Source of the DNA: Candidatus Magnetominusculus xianensis
Lineage (GTDB): Bacteria > Nitrospirota > Thermodesulfovibrionia > Thermodesulfovibrionales > Magnetobacteriaceae
DNA: 64,000 nucleotides
Assembly: GCA_001541255.1 (NCBI GenBank)
Contig: LNQR01000056.1
Span: 23,009 to 87,008 of the forward strand
Direction of reading: 5' to 3'
This document shows, in pieces, positions 43,431 to 52,572 of the stretch; position 1 is the first letter of the stretch, and each line of letters opens with the position of its first letter. A model generated the notes under the pieces. That model was not told the origin of the DNA. It saw only the letters and a list, made by a program, of their open reading frames with translations, and did not search any database. Made by a program: the position numbers and the translations under genes.

Positions 43431-44234
43431 TCAGCGCCCATGTTTGCACATATTGCTCAATTGCCACTTAGCCTTCTCAAAGAGAGGCACACCCTTAAAT
43501 TGTTCTATGAGTGCCGAAGGGCGAAAACCCGCAGGGAACCTTGGCTCGACTAATTCGGCATTTTGCAACAAAGTGGACTTATGTATCTTTTTTTTACCAG
43601 CAAATACAATGGTATTTTTTGAACCCTTACAATCCAACGTAGATATACTTCCAAACACCCCGTGAAGAAGCCTGAGTTTGTTCCTGAATAACGCCTTATT
43701 GCCGGTAATTATATTCACTGCCACAATACCTCTGTCTGTGAGGCGGTGTGATACACCGGAATAAAACGCCTCAGAACAGACTGAGTCAGATATGTGTGCC
43801 CCCGTGTAGGCATCTAAGATTATGACATCATAGAGCGCTTTCGATTCCTGAACGAAGACAGCTCCGTCACCAAGAAAGAGCCTGAGACGGTTGGACGGTC
43901 TGAAGTGAAAAAATCTCTCCGCTATGGCAGCAACCTCAGTGTCTATTTCGACGACATCTATGACTGCCCCTTCAGCTGCGGCACAAAGGGCAGTGGGAAT
44001 AGTCCCCCCGCCAAGCCCAATTACCAGAATACGCTCCGGCACCGGTACAAAAAACAGGAGGCACAGTATATGCCTAGCATACTCAAGCATCGGCAAATAT
44101 GGATTATTAAGGTCGGTCTCGCTTTGCTTTGTGTTTAGCGGGCACCACAAGGTGACGACACTTTCATGCCTTGTGACCATCATGGTGTTAATCTCACGCT
44201 TTAAGTAATATAGGACTTCCTGTTTGTTCATCAC
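43431..44234 (-). CDS. Spermidine-synthase-like methyltransferase-fold protein
   Basis: 267 residues. The nucleotide-fold motif I is VIGLGGGTIPTAL, then VDVVEIDTEVAAIAERFF-type acidic loop and LFLGDGAVFV, YDVIILDAYTG, as in SpeE. The N-terminal beta domain of true spermidine synthases is reduced, and the gatekeeping segments are not obvious, so the substrate is uncertain; many such proteins are aminopropyltransferases of other specificity. It stands alone between the accessory nuclease pair and the aminotransferase. Confidence 0.78.
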   Translation of the reverse strand: MMNKQEVLYYLKREINTMMVTRHESVVTLWCPLNTKQSETDLNNPYLPMLEYARHILCLLFFVPVPERILVIGLGGGTIPTALCAAAEGAVIDVVEIDTEVAAIAERFFHFRPSNRLRLFLGDGAVFVQESKALYDVIILDAYTGAHISDSVCSEAFYSGVSHRLTDRGIVAVNIITGNKALFRNKLRLLHGVFGSISTLDCKGSKNTIVFAGKKKIHKSTLLQNAELVEPRFPAGFRPSALIEQFKGVPLFEKAKWQLSNMCKHGR

Positions 44235-44406
44235 CGGTAATAGTATGCCAAATTAGTACGTTACGTCAAATGGTTTCAAATGTCTTGTCAAATGTCTGGC
44301 ATATTCTATCGGGAATAGCCTCACGCACTGTTGAAAATAATCGAGTGAACTTGTCACCCCAAAAAAAATTCTAAAAAATTTTATTACATAAATGAACTCA
44401 TTGTTG

Positions 44407-44412
44407 TATAAT
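44407..44412 (+). promoter_or_regulatory. -10 box of the aminotransferase operon
   Basis: A perfect TATAAT at 44407-44412 with a weak -35 (TTACAT, 44384-44389, 17-bp spacer). It lies within an upstream in-frame extension of the aminotransferase, ruling out the far start at 44392. Transcription should begin near 44419, the ATG itself, so the message may be leaderless. Confidence 0.55.
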
Positions 44413-44418
44413 AAGCGC

Positions 44419-45591
44419 ATGTTTGAATTTAATAGAATAAAAAGACTACCGCCCTATGTCTTTGCGATTGTGAACAATCTGAAGATGGAGGCAAGGCGGC
44501 GCGGTGAGGACATCATCGACCTGGGGATGGGCAATCCCGATATGCCTACACCGCCACATATCATCGACAAGCTGCGCGAGGCATCGAAGAACTCGAAAAA
44601 TCACATGTACTCGGCCTCCCGCGGAATCACTCAGCTAAGAATGGCTATCTGCGAGTGGTACGACAGGCGCTATGGCGTCAGCCTTAACCCGGATGAAAAT
44701 GCAGTTGTTACGATAGGCTCTAAAGAGGGCCTGAGCCACCTGATACTTGCCATGATTGAACCGCAGGATGTTGCCCTTACGCCGACACCTGCTTATCCTA
44801 TTCACCCATACAGCGTAATAATCGCCGGAGGGCAGGTAAGGAATATCCCAATCGGCCCCGGCATAAATTTCTTTGACGAGATGGAAAAGGCATATAAAAA
44901 CACATGGCCAAGACCAAAAGTCCTCATAATCAACTTCCCTCACAATCCAACAACAGAGGTAGTAGGTGTAGATTTTTTTCAGAAGGTAGTGGATTTTGCA
45001 AAAGAAAACGACCTCATGGTAATCCATGACCTTGCGTATGCCGACCTTGTGTTTGATGACTACAAGGCGCCAAGTTTCCTTCAGGCAAAAGGTGCGCTTG
45101 ACGTAGGCGTGGAGTTTTTCTCGATGACAAAGAGCTACTCGATGGCAGGGTGGCGCGTAGGGTATTGCTGCGGTAACCGCGAAATAGTCGGCGCACTGAC
45201 GAAGATTAAAAGCTATCTTGATTACGGCATGTTCCAGCCTATTCAAATAGCCTCCATTGTGGCCCTCAGGGGAGACCAGACAGTCGTAGAGGATATTCGC
45301 AAGACCTATGAAAGCCGCAGGGATGTACTCATAGACGGCCTCAACCGCGCCGGATGGCATATACCTGCACCGAAGGCAACCATGTTTGTGTGGGCTGAAA
45401 TCCCTGAAGAGTTCAAGTCACTGGGTTCTCTGGACTTTTGTAAACTGATGATAAAAGAGGCCAAAGTAGCAGTATCACCGGGCATAGGGTTCGGAGACAG
45501 CGGCAACGGTTATGTTAGATTTGCGATAGTGGAAAACGAACACAGGATAAAGCAGGCCCTGAAGGGCATCAAAAGGCTGCTGGCAAAATGA
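44419..45591 (+). CDS. Class I/II PLP aminotransferase (AlaC/LL-DAP-aminotransferase-like)
   Basis: 390 residues from ATG 44419. The fold I features are present: NPDMPTP near the N-terminus, [19 protein letters not shown], the Asp-Tyr pair in [13 protein letters not shown], and the PLP lysine in [15 protein letters not shown]; SxKxxxMAGxRxG identifies the subgroup that includes alanine and LL-diaminopimelate aminotransferases. It precedes hom with a 4-bp overlap (ATGA), so it probably supplies aspartate or a related amino acid in the aspartate-derived pathway. Possible leaderless start. Confidence 0.88.
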   Translation: MFEFNRIKRLPPYVFAIVNNLKMEARRRGEDIIDLGMGNPDMPTPPHIIDKLREASKNSKNHMYSASRGITQLRMAICEWYDRRYGVSLNPDENAVVTIGSKEGLSHLILAMIEPQDVALTPTPAYPIHPYSVIIAGGQVRNIPIGPGINFFDEMEKAYKNTWPRPKVLIINFPHNPTTEVVGVDFFQKVVDFAKENDLMVIHDLAYADLVFDDYKAPSFLQAKGALDVGVEFFSMTKSYSMAGWRVGYCCGNREIVGALTKIKSYLDYGMFQPIQIASIVALRGDQTVVEDIRKTYESRRDVLIDGLNRAGWHIPAPKATMFVWAEIPEEFKSLGSLDFCKLMIKEAKVAVSPGIGFGDSGNGYVRFAIVENEHRIKQALKGIKRLLAK

Positions 45592-46916
45592 GTCAAGCCG
45601 TCCAGTCCGTAAATGTCGGGATCATAGGGTTTGGCACCGTAGGAAGCGGCACTGCAAGGATAATCCTTCAGAACGCCGGGTTGATAGAAAGACGCACAGG
45701 CAAAAAAATCATCCTCAGACGCATAGCCGACCTTGATACAGAACGTGACCGCGGCGTTGCAATCCCACAGGGAGTGCTGACAACTGACGCCTTTGAGATC
45801 ATAAACGACCCCGCCATTGATGTCGTAGTTGAGCTAATCGGGGGCATAGAACCGGCAAAGAAATTCATGCTTGCAGCGCTAAAAAATGGTAAGCATGTCG
45901 TAACGGCCAACAAGGCACTGCTGGCAACACATGGCACTGAGATATTCACTGAGGCAGATGCTCAACACAGGAGTATTGGGTTTGAGGCAGCCGTAGCCGG
46001 TGGAATCCCCATCATAAAGGTAATGCGTGAGGGGCTTGCGGCAAACAATATCCTGTCCATTTATGGAATAATAAACGGTACGTCAAATTATATCCTGACG
46101 CGCATGACAAAAGAAGGCGCACCGTTTGATATGGTACTAAAAGACGCCCAGCGGTTGGGCTATGCAGAGGCTGACCCAACGTTTGATATTGAGGGTATAG
46201 ATACAGCCCATAAGCTGACGCTGCTTGCATCGCTGTCATACGGCATTGGACTGTCATTTGATAAGGTATACAAAGAAGGCATAACGGCTATAACGCCGGA
46301 GGATATTGCTTATGCCTCTGAGCTTGGCTATAAGATAAAGCTGCTTGCAATAGCAAAGGTTGTGGACTCGGAGATAGAGCTGCGTGTGCATCCAACGATG
46401 CTGCCGGAGGACTATCTTATATCAAAGGTAGACGATGTGCTTAATGCCGTTTATGTTGTCGGGGATGCCGTAGGTGAGACGATGTACTACGGGCGCGGCG
46501 CCGGGGATATGCCAACAGGCAGTGCCGTAGTCAGCGATATAATTGATATTGCCAGCAGGGGTGAAACCAGTTGTGAAAGAAGGGGCTGCTCATTTTTAAA
46601 TGCTGCTCAAAACGCTGGTACAGGGTTTAAAATAAAGGACATATCAGACATAGAGACTATGTACTATTTCAGATTCACAGTTGTTGACAAGCCGGGCGTA
46701 CTGTCGAAGATTTCCGGCGTGTTAGGGGAACACAATATCAGCATATCAGCCGTCATACAAAAAGGAAGAAGAGAGGGAGAAGCAGTCCCGCTGGTAGTCC
46801 TGACCCACAAGGCAAAAGAACGGGACATAGTAAACGCAGTAAGAGAGATAGACAAGACTCCGGTAGTTGCCGCTAAGACAAGGTTCATTCGAGTAGAAGA
46901 TAAAGAATATAATTAG
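45588..46916 (+). CDS. hom: Homoserine dehydrogenase with C-terminal ACT domain
   Basis: 442 residues, the usual size for the ACT-bearing form. The NAD(P) motif is [11 protein letters not shown], followed by [11 protein letters not shown], the [14 protein letters not shown] catalytic region and [18 protein letters not shown]. The ACT domain ([20 protein letters not shown]) suggests threonine feedback. It reduces aspartate semialdehyde to homoserine, the branch point for threonine and methionine. Located between the aminotransferase and a TusA-like gene, which links homoserine supply to sulfur transfer. Confidence 0.95.
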   Translation: MSQAVQSVNVGIIGFGTVGSGTARIILQNAGLIERRTGKKIILRRIADLDTERDRGVAIPQGVLTTDAFEIINDPAIDVVVELIGGIEPAKKFMLAALKNGKHVVTANKALLATHGTEIFTEADAQHRSIGFEAAVAGGIPIIKVMREGLAANNILSIYGIINGTSNYILTRMTKEGAPFDMVLKDAQRLGYAEADPTFDIEGIDTAHKLTLLASLSYGIGLSFDKVYKEGITAITPEDIAYASELGYKIKLLAIAKVVDSEIELRVHPTMLPEDYLISKVDDVLNAVYVVGDAVGETMYYGRGAGDMPTGSAVVSDIIDIASRGETSCERRGCSFLNAAQNAGTGFKIKDISDIETMYYFRFTVVDKPGVLSKISGVLGEHNISISAVIQKGRREGEAVPLVVLTHKAKERDIVNAVREIDKTPVVAAKTRFIRVEDKEYN

Positions 46917-46939
46917 CAGCACAGGAGGCGTGACAAGGC

Positions 46940-47185
46940 ATGGAAGAGATAATACCTGACAAGAGGATAGACATAAGGGGGCTGAAATGCCCGTATACGT
47001 TTGTAAGGTCAAAACTGTCAATCGAATCGATGAACACGGGCGAAGTGCTGGAGATACTGCTGAATTATCCGGAAGCGGCAGCGAGCATTCCAAGGTCAAT
47101 GCAGGACCACGGTCAGCGTGTACTGTCAGTTGATAAAGTAAACGATACAGATTGGATAATATTGATAAGGAAAGAGAGGGATTAG
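46940..47185 (+). CDS. TusA/SirA-family sulfurtransferase
   Basis: 81 residues with the family signature IDIRGLKCPYTFVRSKLSIE (the Cys of the CPxx motif carries persulfide). AGGAGG lies before the ATG. TusA-like proteins pass sulfur from cysteine desulfurases or other donors. It sits between hom and the ThiF/MoeB-like gene, with 6 bp to the latter, and so fits as a sulfur source for a thiocarboxylated carrier. Confidence 0.9.
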   Translation: MEEIIPDKRIDIRGLKCPYTFVRSKLSIESMNTGEVLEILLNYPEAAASIPRSMQDHGQRVLSVDKVNDTDWIILIRKERD

Positions 47186-47191
47186 CAGGTC

Positions 47192-48007
47192 GTGGGGTTT
47201 ACTGAAGACCAGTTTACAGACGACCAGATGATACGCTACAGTCGGCATATCATATTGCCGGAGGTAGGAGGAAAGGGACAGGCAAAGATTTCAGCGGCGA
47301 AGGTGTTTTTAATTGGTGCAGGAGGGCTTGGCTGTCCGATTAGTTATTATCTGACTGCGGCGGGCGTGGGCAGGATTGCCATAGTCGATGACGACATGGT
47401 GGATTTGAGCAATCTTCAGCGCCAGATACTTCACAGCACAAAGACCGTAGGAATCCCGAAGGTGGAATCGGCAAAGGGCGTCCTTGAGGCATTAAACCCC
47501 GATGTAGAGATAGTCGCGATAAAAGAGCGCCTGACACCTGAGAACATCATTGGCTATATAAAAGACTACGACATAGTGATAGATGGAAGCGACAACTTTC
47601 CTACGAGATACCTTGTAAACGACGCATGTGTGTTAGCGGGAAAGCCGCTGTCAAGCGGAGCTGTATTGAGATTTGAGGGGCAGGTGACAACGATAATCCC
47701 CGGAGAGGGGCACTGTTACAGATGCCTATTTGAGGAGATGCCGCCAGAGGGGCTTGTGCCATCGTGTCAGGAGGGGGGAGTGCTTGGTGTACTGCCGGGA
47801 ATAATCGGCACACTACAGGCGATGGAAGTCCTAAAGCTAATCCTCGGCAAAGGCGATGTCCTAAAGAACACGCTCCTGATATACGACGCCCTAAAGACAA
47901 ACTTCAGAAAAGTAAAAGTCCCCAGAAACCCCGAATGCCCTATCTGCGGCACAAACCCGGCGATAAAGGAGCTGGGCTGCTACGAGGCAAACTACTGCCG
48001 GGCGTAA
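47192..48007 (+). CDS. ThiF/MoeB-family E1-like adenylyltransferase
   Basis: 271 residues, GTG start. The ATP site reads GAGGLGCPISYYLTAAGVG, followed by DDDMVDLSNLQRQILHS, the acceptor region DGSDNFPTRYLVND and the zinc site CYRC ... CPIC. It lacks the C-terminal rhodanese domain found in some relatives. Such enzymes adenylate the C-terminal Gly-Gly of MoaD, ThiS or CysO-type carriers so sulfur can be added. The only carrier in the window is the GGRI protein at 26.2 kb. Last gene of the aminotransferase-hom-tusA operon. Confidence 0.9.
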   Translation: MGFTEDQFTDDQMIRYSRHIILPEVGGKGQAKISAAKVFLIGAGGLGCPISYYLTAAGVGRIAIVDDDMVDLSNLQRQILHSTKTVGIPKVESAKGVLEALNPDVEIVAIKERLTPENIIGYIKDYDIVIDGSDNFPTRYLVNDACVLAGKPLSSGAVLRFEGQVTTIIPGEGHCYRCLFEEMPPEGLVPSCQEGGVLGVLPGIIGTLQAMEVLKLILGKGDVLKNTLLIYDALKTNFRKVKVPRNPECPICGTNPAIKELGCYEANYCRA

Positions 48008-48113
48008 GACAGCAGCCATTTCCTAATATCCTCCTATCTCCTCATACTTGTCAAGTACCCTTGCGAATGTTTTATAAGGAATTCCAATCAATATTCAAAT
48101 TACTTCGTGAGGC

Positions 48114-49070
48114 TCATAATGAACTCGAATATGGTAACGATTTTATATAATTTTCCATAAAATCAAAATCAGGATTGCCTTCAATAGTTACGGGAAGCTT
48201 TATTTCTGATATTTCCATCCGGCCTATGTGCCATTTACGACCATAATTAAAACGATATTTTTCTAATTTTATTAGTGTTACTAAAAATAAGGCAGCGAAT
48301 GGATTCATTGCAAATTTTGGATAGAGTACATTCACGTCATCTGATGCCCAAAATGGCTCAGGCTGATAAAATGCCTCTGCTACAGAACCATTATAATTTA
48401 CAGTGATAGTATTACCCTTATGAATTGGCTCTTGACCAATATATTCTCTGTATCCATTATTTGAGTCGATAGACCCAACAAAAGGGGTAGTGCCTTGTGT
48501 CATATCAGCTTTTATCAATCGTTTTCCCTTCTTAACATCAAAAAGTTGTTGTAGTTGAAACCACTGCCATTTTTCAGTTTGTAATTCAATGTGTTTTTTG
48601 AATAGCTTTTCATCCGAAGGAATCAGAATTGTATTCAGTAAAATATTTTTAAATTGTATTGGCATTTCGGCAGGAACAAGAATATCTTTTAATGTTTTAT
48701 TTGCTGCTCTGCCATAATTATACCTATATTTATTGAGTTTTATACAATAAGCATAAAATAGCATTTCCTCTTTACTCATTTTTTTTTTCGGACTAAGGTA
48801 ATATAAATCTCTTCCGCTATAATATTCTTCATCCTGATAAAAAGACGCTAACACCGAACCACTAACAGCAACTGAAATTGTATGTGCCGGATTGGGTTTA
48901 ATTTCATCTGTTTTTTTTACATAAGCAGAAATACCGTTGTTTTGCTCTGTTCTAGAAATAAATCTTATACTATCCAAATCTTCCTTATTACATTCTTCAA
49001 GATTTATGAATTCGAGATTAACTCCATATACAGGAGTAAATAGCGCCTTTATGGGAATGAGCCTATTCAT
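48114..49070 (-). CDS. Restriction-modification specificity (S) subunit
   Basis: 318 residues with two target-recognition halves. The half ends repeat each other: KLNKYRYNYGRAANKTLKDILVPAEMP and KLEKYRFNYGRKWHIGRMEISEIKLP, and the second half begins WQWFQLQQLFDVKKGKRL, the classical S-subunit entry. It gives a bipartite DNA target to the fused enzyme encoded just upstream (8-bp overlap). Recognition bases cannot be read from the sequence. Confidence 0.88.
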   Translation of the reverse strand: MNRLIPIKALFTPVYGVNLEFINLEECNKEDLDSIRFISRTEQNNGISAYVKKTDEIKPNPAHTISVAVSGSVLASFYQDEEYYSGRDLYYLSPKKKMSKEEMLFYAYCIKLNKYRYNYGRAANKTLKDILVPAEMPIQFKNILLNTILIPSDEKLFKKHIELQTEKWQWFQLQQLFDVKKGKRLIKADMTQGTTPFVGSIDSNNGYREYIGQEPIHKGNTITVNYNGSVAEAFYQPEPFWASDDVNVLYPKFAMNPFAALFLVTLIKLEKYRFNYGRKWHIGRMEISEIKLPVTIEGNPDFDFMENYIKSLPYSSSL

Positions 49071-50877
49071 TTTTTAAAAATAATTCATTAAATAAAACAT
49101 ACATCCTGACAGTTTTATAAAAATCATCCCTTGTTAATTTCGAATAATCTGTCTCCATATATGCTTCAGCACACCATTCATCTTTAGCTGTTACTACCTT
49201 ATTGACACTAAATCCTGGTTCAGATTTTCTGTTTATATAATATGTTGTCCATTTTTCTTTTATCTCATTCCACTTTCCGTAAGCATCGATTCGTCCTTGT
49301 ATTTTACGCTTTACAAAACCGTCATCCTTGTAATACCCAAAATAAGTTTCTTTATTTTTTAGATGGGGTATATGTGCAGTAAATATCATGATACAAGAGA
49401 CTACTCCAACCTTTGAATTAAAAAATAATTCATTTGGCATTGATAAAACTGCCTCTAACGTATGATTCTCTATTAGTTTCTTTTTTAGTTCATATACCTT
49501 ACCACTTTGCGCTAATGCACTTTGCATAGGGACAATACTTATGCACTTTGCGCCATCGGCTAAACATTCCATATTATTTAAAACAAATTCTAGTTCTTCT
49601 GTTTCGTACTTACGAGTTTTGTAGGGTGGATTTAGTAACCCAATTGTCGGCTTTTTGCTTCTTATTACTTTGATAATATCAGAATCAAAGCAGTCTCCAT
49701 TTATGATATTAGTCTTTCCATCCTGATGAATATACATATTTGATACAGCCAATGCAAAGATATCTGCGGCATATTCCACACCTATCAACTGTTCTTTCTT
49801 TATTCTATAGATTGTTTCACTATCCCCCTTTACATCTTCAATCATTTTTTTCATTGCACTAATTAAAAAGCCTCCTGTGCCAGTACAGTTATCATAAACT
49901 ATACTATTTTTATTTACCTGTGCTAATTCGGCAAATAGTTCTGTAATATGAGGAGGGGTGAGGACTATTCCCAATCCTTTATCGCTATTGGCATATCGGA
50001 GAAATTCAATATATAGCTGACCAAGAACATCAATGTATTTATGAGTTTTAATAAATGAGTTTATATTTTTATCAATATCTGAGATCAATTCTTTAAGCAC
50101 GTCTTTTTTTGTAGAAAGTGAAGTGTCAGTTTTAATAAAACCAAACTGAACCTTTAGGTTATCAAGATAATCACTTCTAATGTCTGAATTTTTTAATTCC
50201 CTGACTACTGTATCCACAAGATTCTCAGCTAATTCTTTTGTATCTGATGGTCCATACGATTGATAAGTAGTTTTAAATCTCCTATTCTCTAATGCCATCA
50301 AAATACAGCTTATTAATAGACTACGATATTTTTCTGATATTTTATAGGAATGTAATCTATCGTTTAACTTCTTTGTAAATTCTAAAAGAATATTGTAGTC
50401 CTGACTAAGCTTTTCATCGCTTATTAAATATCCACTTAAGTAATCATTTACTGAAAGCAGGTTGCCGCTAAAAATCGGAGTAACCTTTTTACTGCCTTTT
50501 AATTGTAAGAAATGAGAGACTTTAAGTTGCTGAATCGTCTGTCCACTAACAGCTATAGCCAAGACATCGAAATCTTTTGAAAGATATGATGCATAAAGCA
50601 ATGCCCCGTCAACTGCGTATTCAGAATACTTATCTCTATTTGGGCTTTCATGCTTTGATGTGTCAGCTTTACATTCGACAACTATAAGTAAATCATGGTT
50701 TTCTTTCAGTGTAATTATAAATTCAGGGTACCCATGTCCACTTCCTTTTTTCGATGCTGTTTTTAATAGTTTATTTATTTTAGGATTTTCTGAACGCTGC
50801 TCTTCTATGTCAACATAGCCTTTGTAGTTATCAAAGTGAGAACGAACAATAACCTCTGTCTTCCTTTCGTTTGCCAA
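49063..50877 (-). CDS. Fused nuclease-methylase subunit of a type IIB/IIG-like restriction system
   Basis: 604 residues. The N-terminal domain has a PD-(D/E)XK core (E52 in YPEFIITL, E68xK70 in IVVECKAD). A helical connector leads to the N6-adenine methylase: YDNCTGTGGFLISAM (motif I, about 328-342), NPPY (416-419, motif IV), and downstream region with PMQSALAQSGKVYELKKKL. One chain thus cuts and methylates, with a separate S subunit, the layout of BcgI-type (type IIB) systems; a true type I enzyme would have a large HsdR. All key residues are intact, so it is likely active. Confidence 0.85.
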   Translation of the reverse strand: MANERKTEVIVRSHFDNYKGYVDIEEQRSENPKINKLLKTASKKGSGHGYPEFIITLKENHDLLIVVECKADTSKHESPNRDKYSEYAVDGALLYASYLSKDFDVLAIAVSGQTIQQLKVSHFLQLKGSKKVTPIFSGNLLSVNDYLSGYLISDEKLSQDYNILLEFTKKLNDRLHSYKISEKYRSLLISCILMALENRRFKTTYQSYGPSDTKELAENLVDTVVRELKNSDIRSDYLDNLKVQFGFIKTDTSLSTKKDVLKELISDIDKNINSFIKTHKYIDVLGQLYIEFLRYANSDKGLGIVLTPPHITELFAELAQVNKNSIVYDNCTGTGGFLISAMKKMIEDVKGDSETIYRIKKEQLIGVEYAADIFALAVSNMYIHQDGKTNIINGDCFDSDIIKVIRSKKPTIGLLNPPYKTRKYETEELEFVLNNMECLADGAKCISIVPMQSALAQSGKVYELKKKLIENHTLEAVLSMPNELFFNSKVGVVSCIMIFTAHIPHLKNKETYFGYYKDDGFVKRKIQGRIDAYGKWNEIKEKWTTYYINRKSEPGFSVNKVVTAKDEWCAEAYMETDYSKLTRDDFYKTVRMYVLFNELFLKNE

Positions 50878-50991
50878 TGCTGATATCTTCCTCCAAAAAA
50901 ACGGTAAGTCACTTCCTACATGTCATTATAACATAACTCAATGACATCCTCAATATCCTCACATTGAGGCATAATATGGTTAGCCCAAAAC

Positions 50992-51480
50992 CTATGGGTG
51001 TATTGTTACATACCCCTCCTGCCCAAGCTGAATCAATCTGGATACCGCGCCGCCGTTTACCTTAATCCCCGGAAGCAGGTCTGAGTTTACCCAGCCGTGT
51101 GCCATCATTGAGACCATGCACTCCTCAAGCTCTATCCCCATGGCTACCATGTCTGCTATCAGTTTCTTGTAGGGATTGCCTGTATTTATTTTTCTGAACT
51201 TGTTGTATGCCTCATCTGTAAGCGTCATATAGGCCGCATCGCCGTGAAATATGCCAATTATTCTAGTTGTCTTTGTCTCCTTCATACGTTCTCTCATAAG
51301 CAGCATGTATTTAATACCTACTGGTTTATCCCCGTCAAAGGCAAGGTGGTCCATATTAAATACGACTTTAGCGTCCTTAAACACTACAGGGATGTCCACC
51401 TTAATCCCTTCTGCCGCATACGCGCTGCTCACTGCAAAAATTACCACCGCACACACTAATACATAATAAACTTTCTTCAT
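50992..51480 (-). CDS. Exported DsrE-family protein
   Basis: 162 residues. A cleavable signal peptide is at about 1-23. The fold follows DsrE/DsrF-type sulfur relay proteins, with a single Cys (C121) in ELEECMVSMMAHGW, the position used to hold persulfide in DsrE-like proteins. It would work in the periplasm. It is the last gene of a minus-strand group with a cNMP-rhodanese and a TsdA-like cytochrome, suggesting a sulfane-sulfur role. Confidence 0.82.
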   Translation of the reverse strand: MKKVYYVLVCAVVIFAVSSAYAAEGIKVDIPVVFKDAKVVFNMDHLAFDGDKPVGIKYMLLMRERMKETKTTRIIGIFHGDAAYMTLTDEAYNKFRKINTGNPYKKLIADMVAMGIELEECMVSMMAHGWVNSDLLPGIKVNGGAVSRLIQLGQEGYVTIHP

Positions 51481-51503
51481 GTTATTCCTGCCTCCTGATT
51501 TAT

Positions 51504-52547
51504 TTAAGATACTGGTTCTAATAAGTCATTATACGGCCATGCCTTTATGCCGCCTTTGAGACTTACTGCGTTTATGTTCAACTGCTTTAGCTTAAATGCT
51601 GCAACGGCACTCCTCCTGCCACTGCGGCAGTAGACCACATATTGTTTGCCTGTATCAAACTCTGCCCTGCGTTTCATCAGATCAAATAACGGTATATTTA
51701 CGCAGCCCACAATGTGAGCCTCATCGTACTCCTCTACAAACCGCACATCGATAAACGCGATGCCACTTTTGTACATCGCCACTGCTACTTCATGGGCAAC
51801 CTCAGCCAGAAGCGGCTTCTGAAGAATTTCCCTGAACATCTGCACGTCCATCGCATATACACAGCCGTCCTCAAGCATTTTCACTGTGCAGGGGCTTTTG
51901 GCTGCCATTATTATGGCCTCCTCGCCTATCTCATCACCCGGGCCAAGTTCCTCGGTCTTTTCTATTTCGCCGCTCTCTGGGTTTAGCCTCAACACCTCTG
52001 CCCTACCCTCTGCCAGCACATAAAACGCCTTTATGTCCTTTCCATCAGAGATTATCTCTTCCCCCGCCTTCACATCAACCTCAGTAATGCTCTTAACCGC
52101 GTCTTCTATATACTCAATCGGCAGCCGCCTGAAGGCCGTACTCAACCTCATCTTATCCAACAGCGCTGCATCGTACTTAGCGCCGCGCCTTATATCGTCA
52201 AAGGTCTCTTCTAATCCCGACAGATACGAAAATGTGTCAACATCGAGATGGCAAAGCCATGAGTCCTCAATCGCAGTTATTGTTAATAACTTGGGCAGCT
52301 CAGGAAGCAGCAGCGGTTTGTTTAATGTATCGCCCGGGGTCAACTCTTTCTTACCGCCATCTACCCCTACCCTTCCAATCACTACAAACAGCAGGTCGCC
52401 GTGAAACCCGCCAATACTGGCCGATTCCCCCTCCCTCAGTTCAAACGTCCTGAACACTTGCAGGGATTCCATAAGTGCCCGTTCGCTTATGGCGTGAAAC
52501 ATTGAATGACACTGCTTAAGCTCTTTTATGAATTCTTTTATAACCAC
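51504..52547 (-). CDS. Cyclic-nucleotide-binding protein fused to a rhodanese domain
   Basis: 347 residues. Two cNMP-like beta-barrels (about 15-125 and 145-245; PGDEIGEEAIIM and related loops) precede a C-terminal rhodanese with active Cys307 in VVYCRSGRRS. No membrane segments or HTH. The nucleotide domains probably gate sulfur transfer or protein contacts. It lies 23 bp from the exported DsrE protein and 25 bp from the TsdA-like cytochrome; this trio looks like one transcript. A rhodanese under cNMP control is an uncommon arrangement. Confidence 0.85.
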   Translation of the reverse strand: MVIKEFIKELKQCHSMFHAISERALMESLQVFRTFELREGESASIGGFHGDLLFVVIGRVGVDGGKKELTPGDTLNKPLLLPELPKLLTITAIEDSWLCHLDVDTFSYLSGLEETFDDIRRGAKYDAALLDKMRLSTAFRRLPIEYIEDAVKSITEVDVKAGEEIISDGKDIKAFYVLAEGRAEVLRLNPESGEIEKTEELGPGDEIGEEAIIMAAKSPCTVKMLEDGCVYAMDVQMFREILQKPLLAEVAHEVAVAMYKSGIAFIDVRFVEEYDEAHIVGCVNIPLFDLMKRRAEFDTGKQYVVYCRSGRRSAVAAFKLKQLNINAVSLKGGIKAWPYNDLLEPVS

Positions 52548-52572
52548 AGTATCGGCCTCCTCAGATTAACTA

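Noticed and set aside
44635..45360. 241-codon minus-strand frame inside the aminotransferase
   Set aside because: Antisense shadow of a conserved enzyme; no family features or ribosome site.
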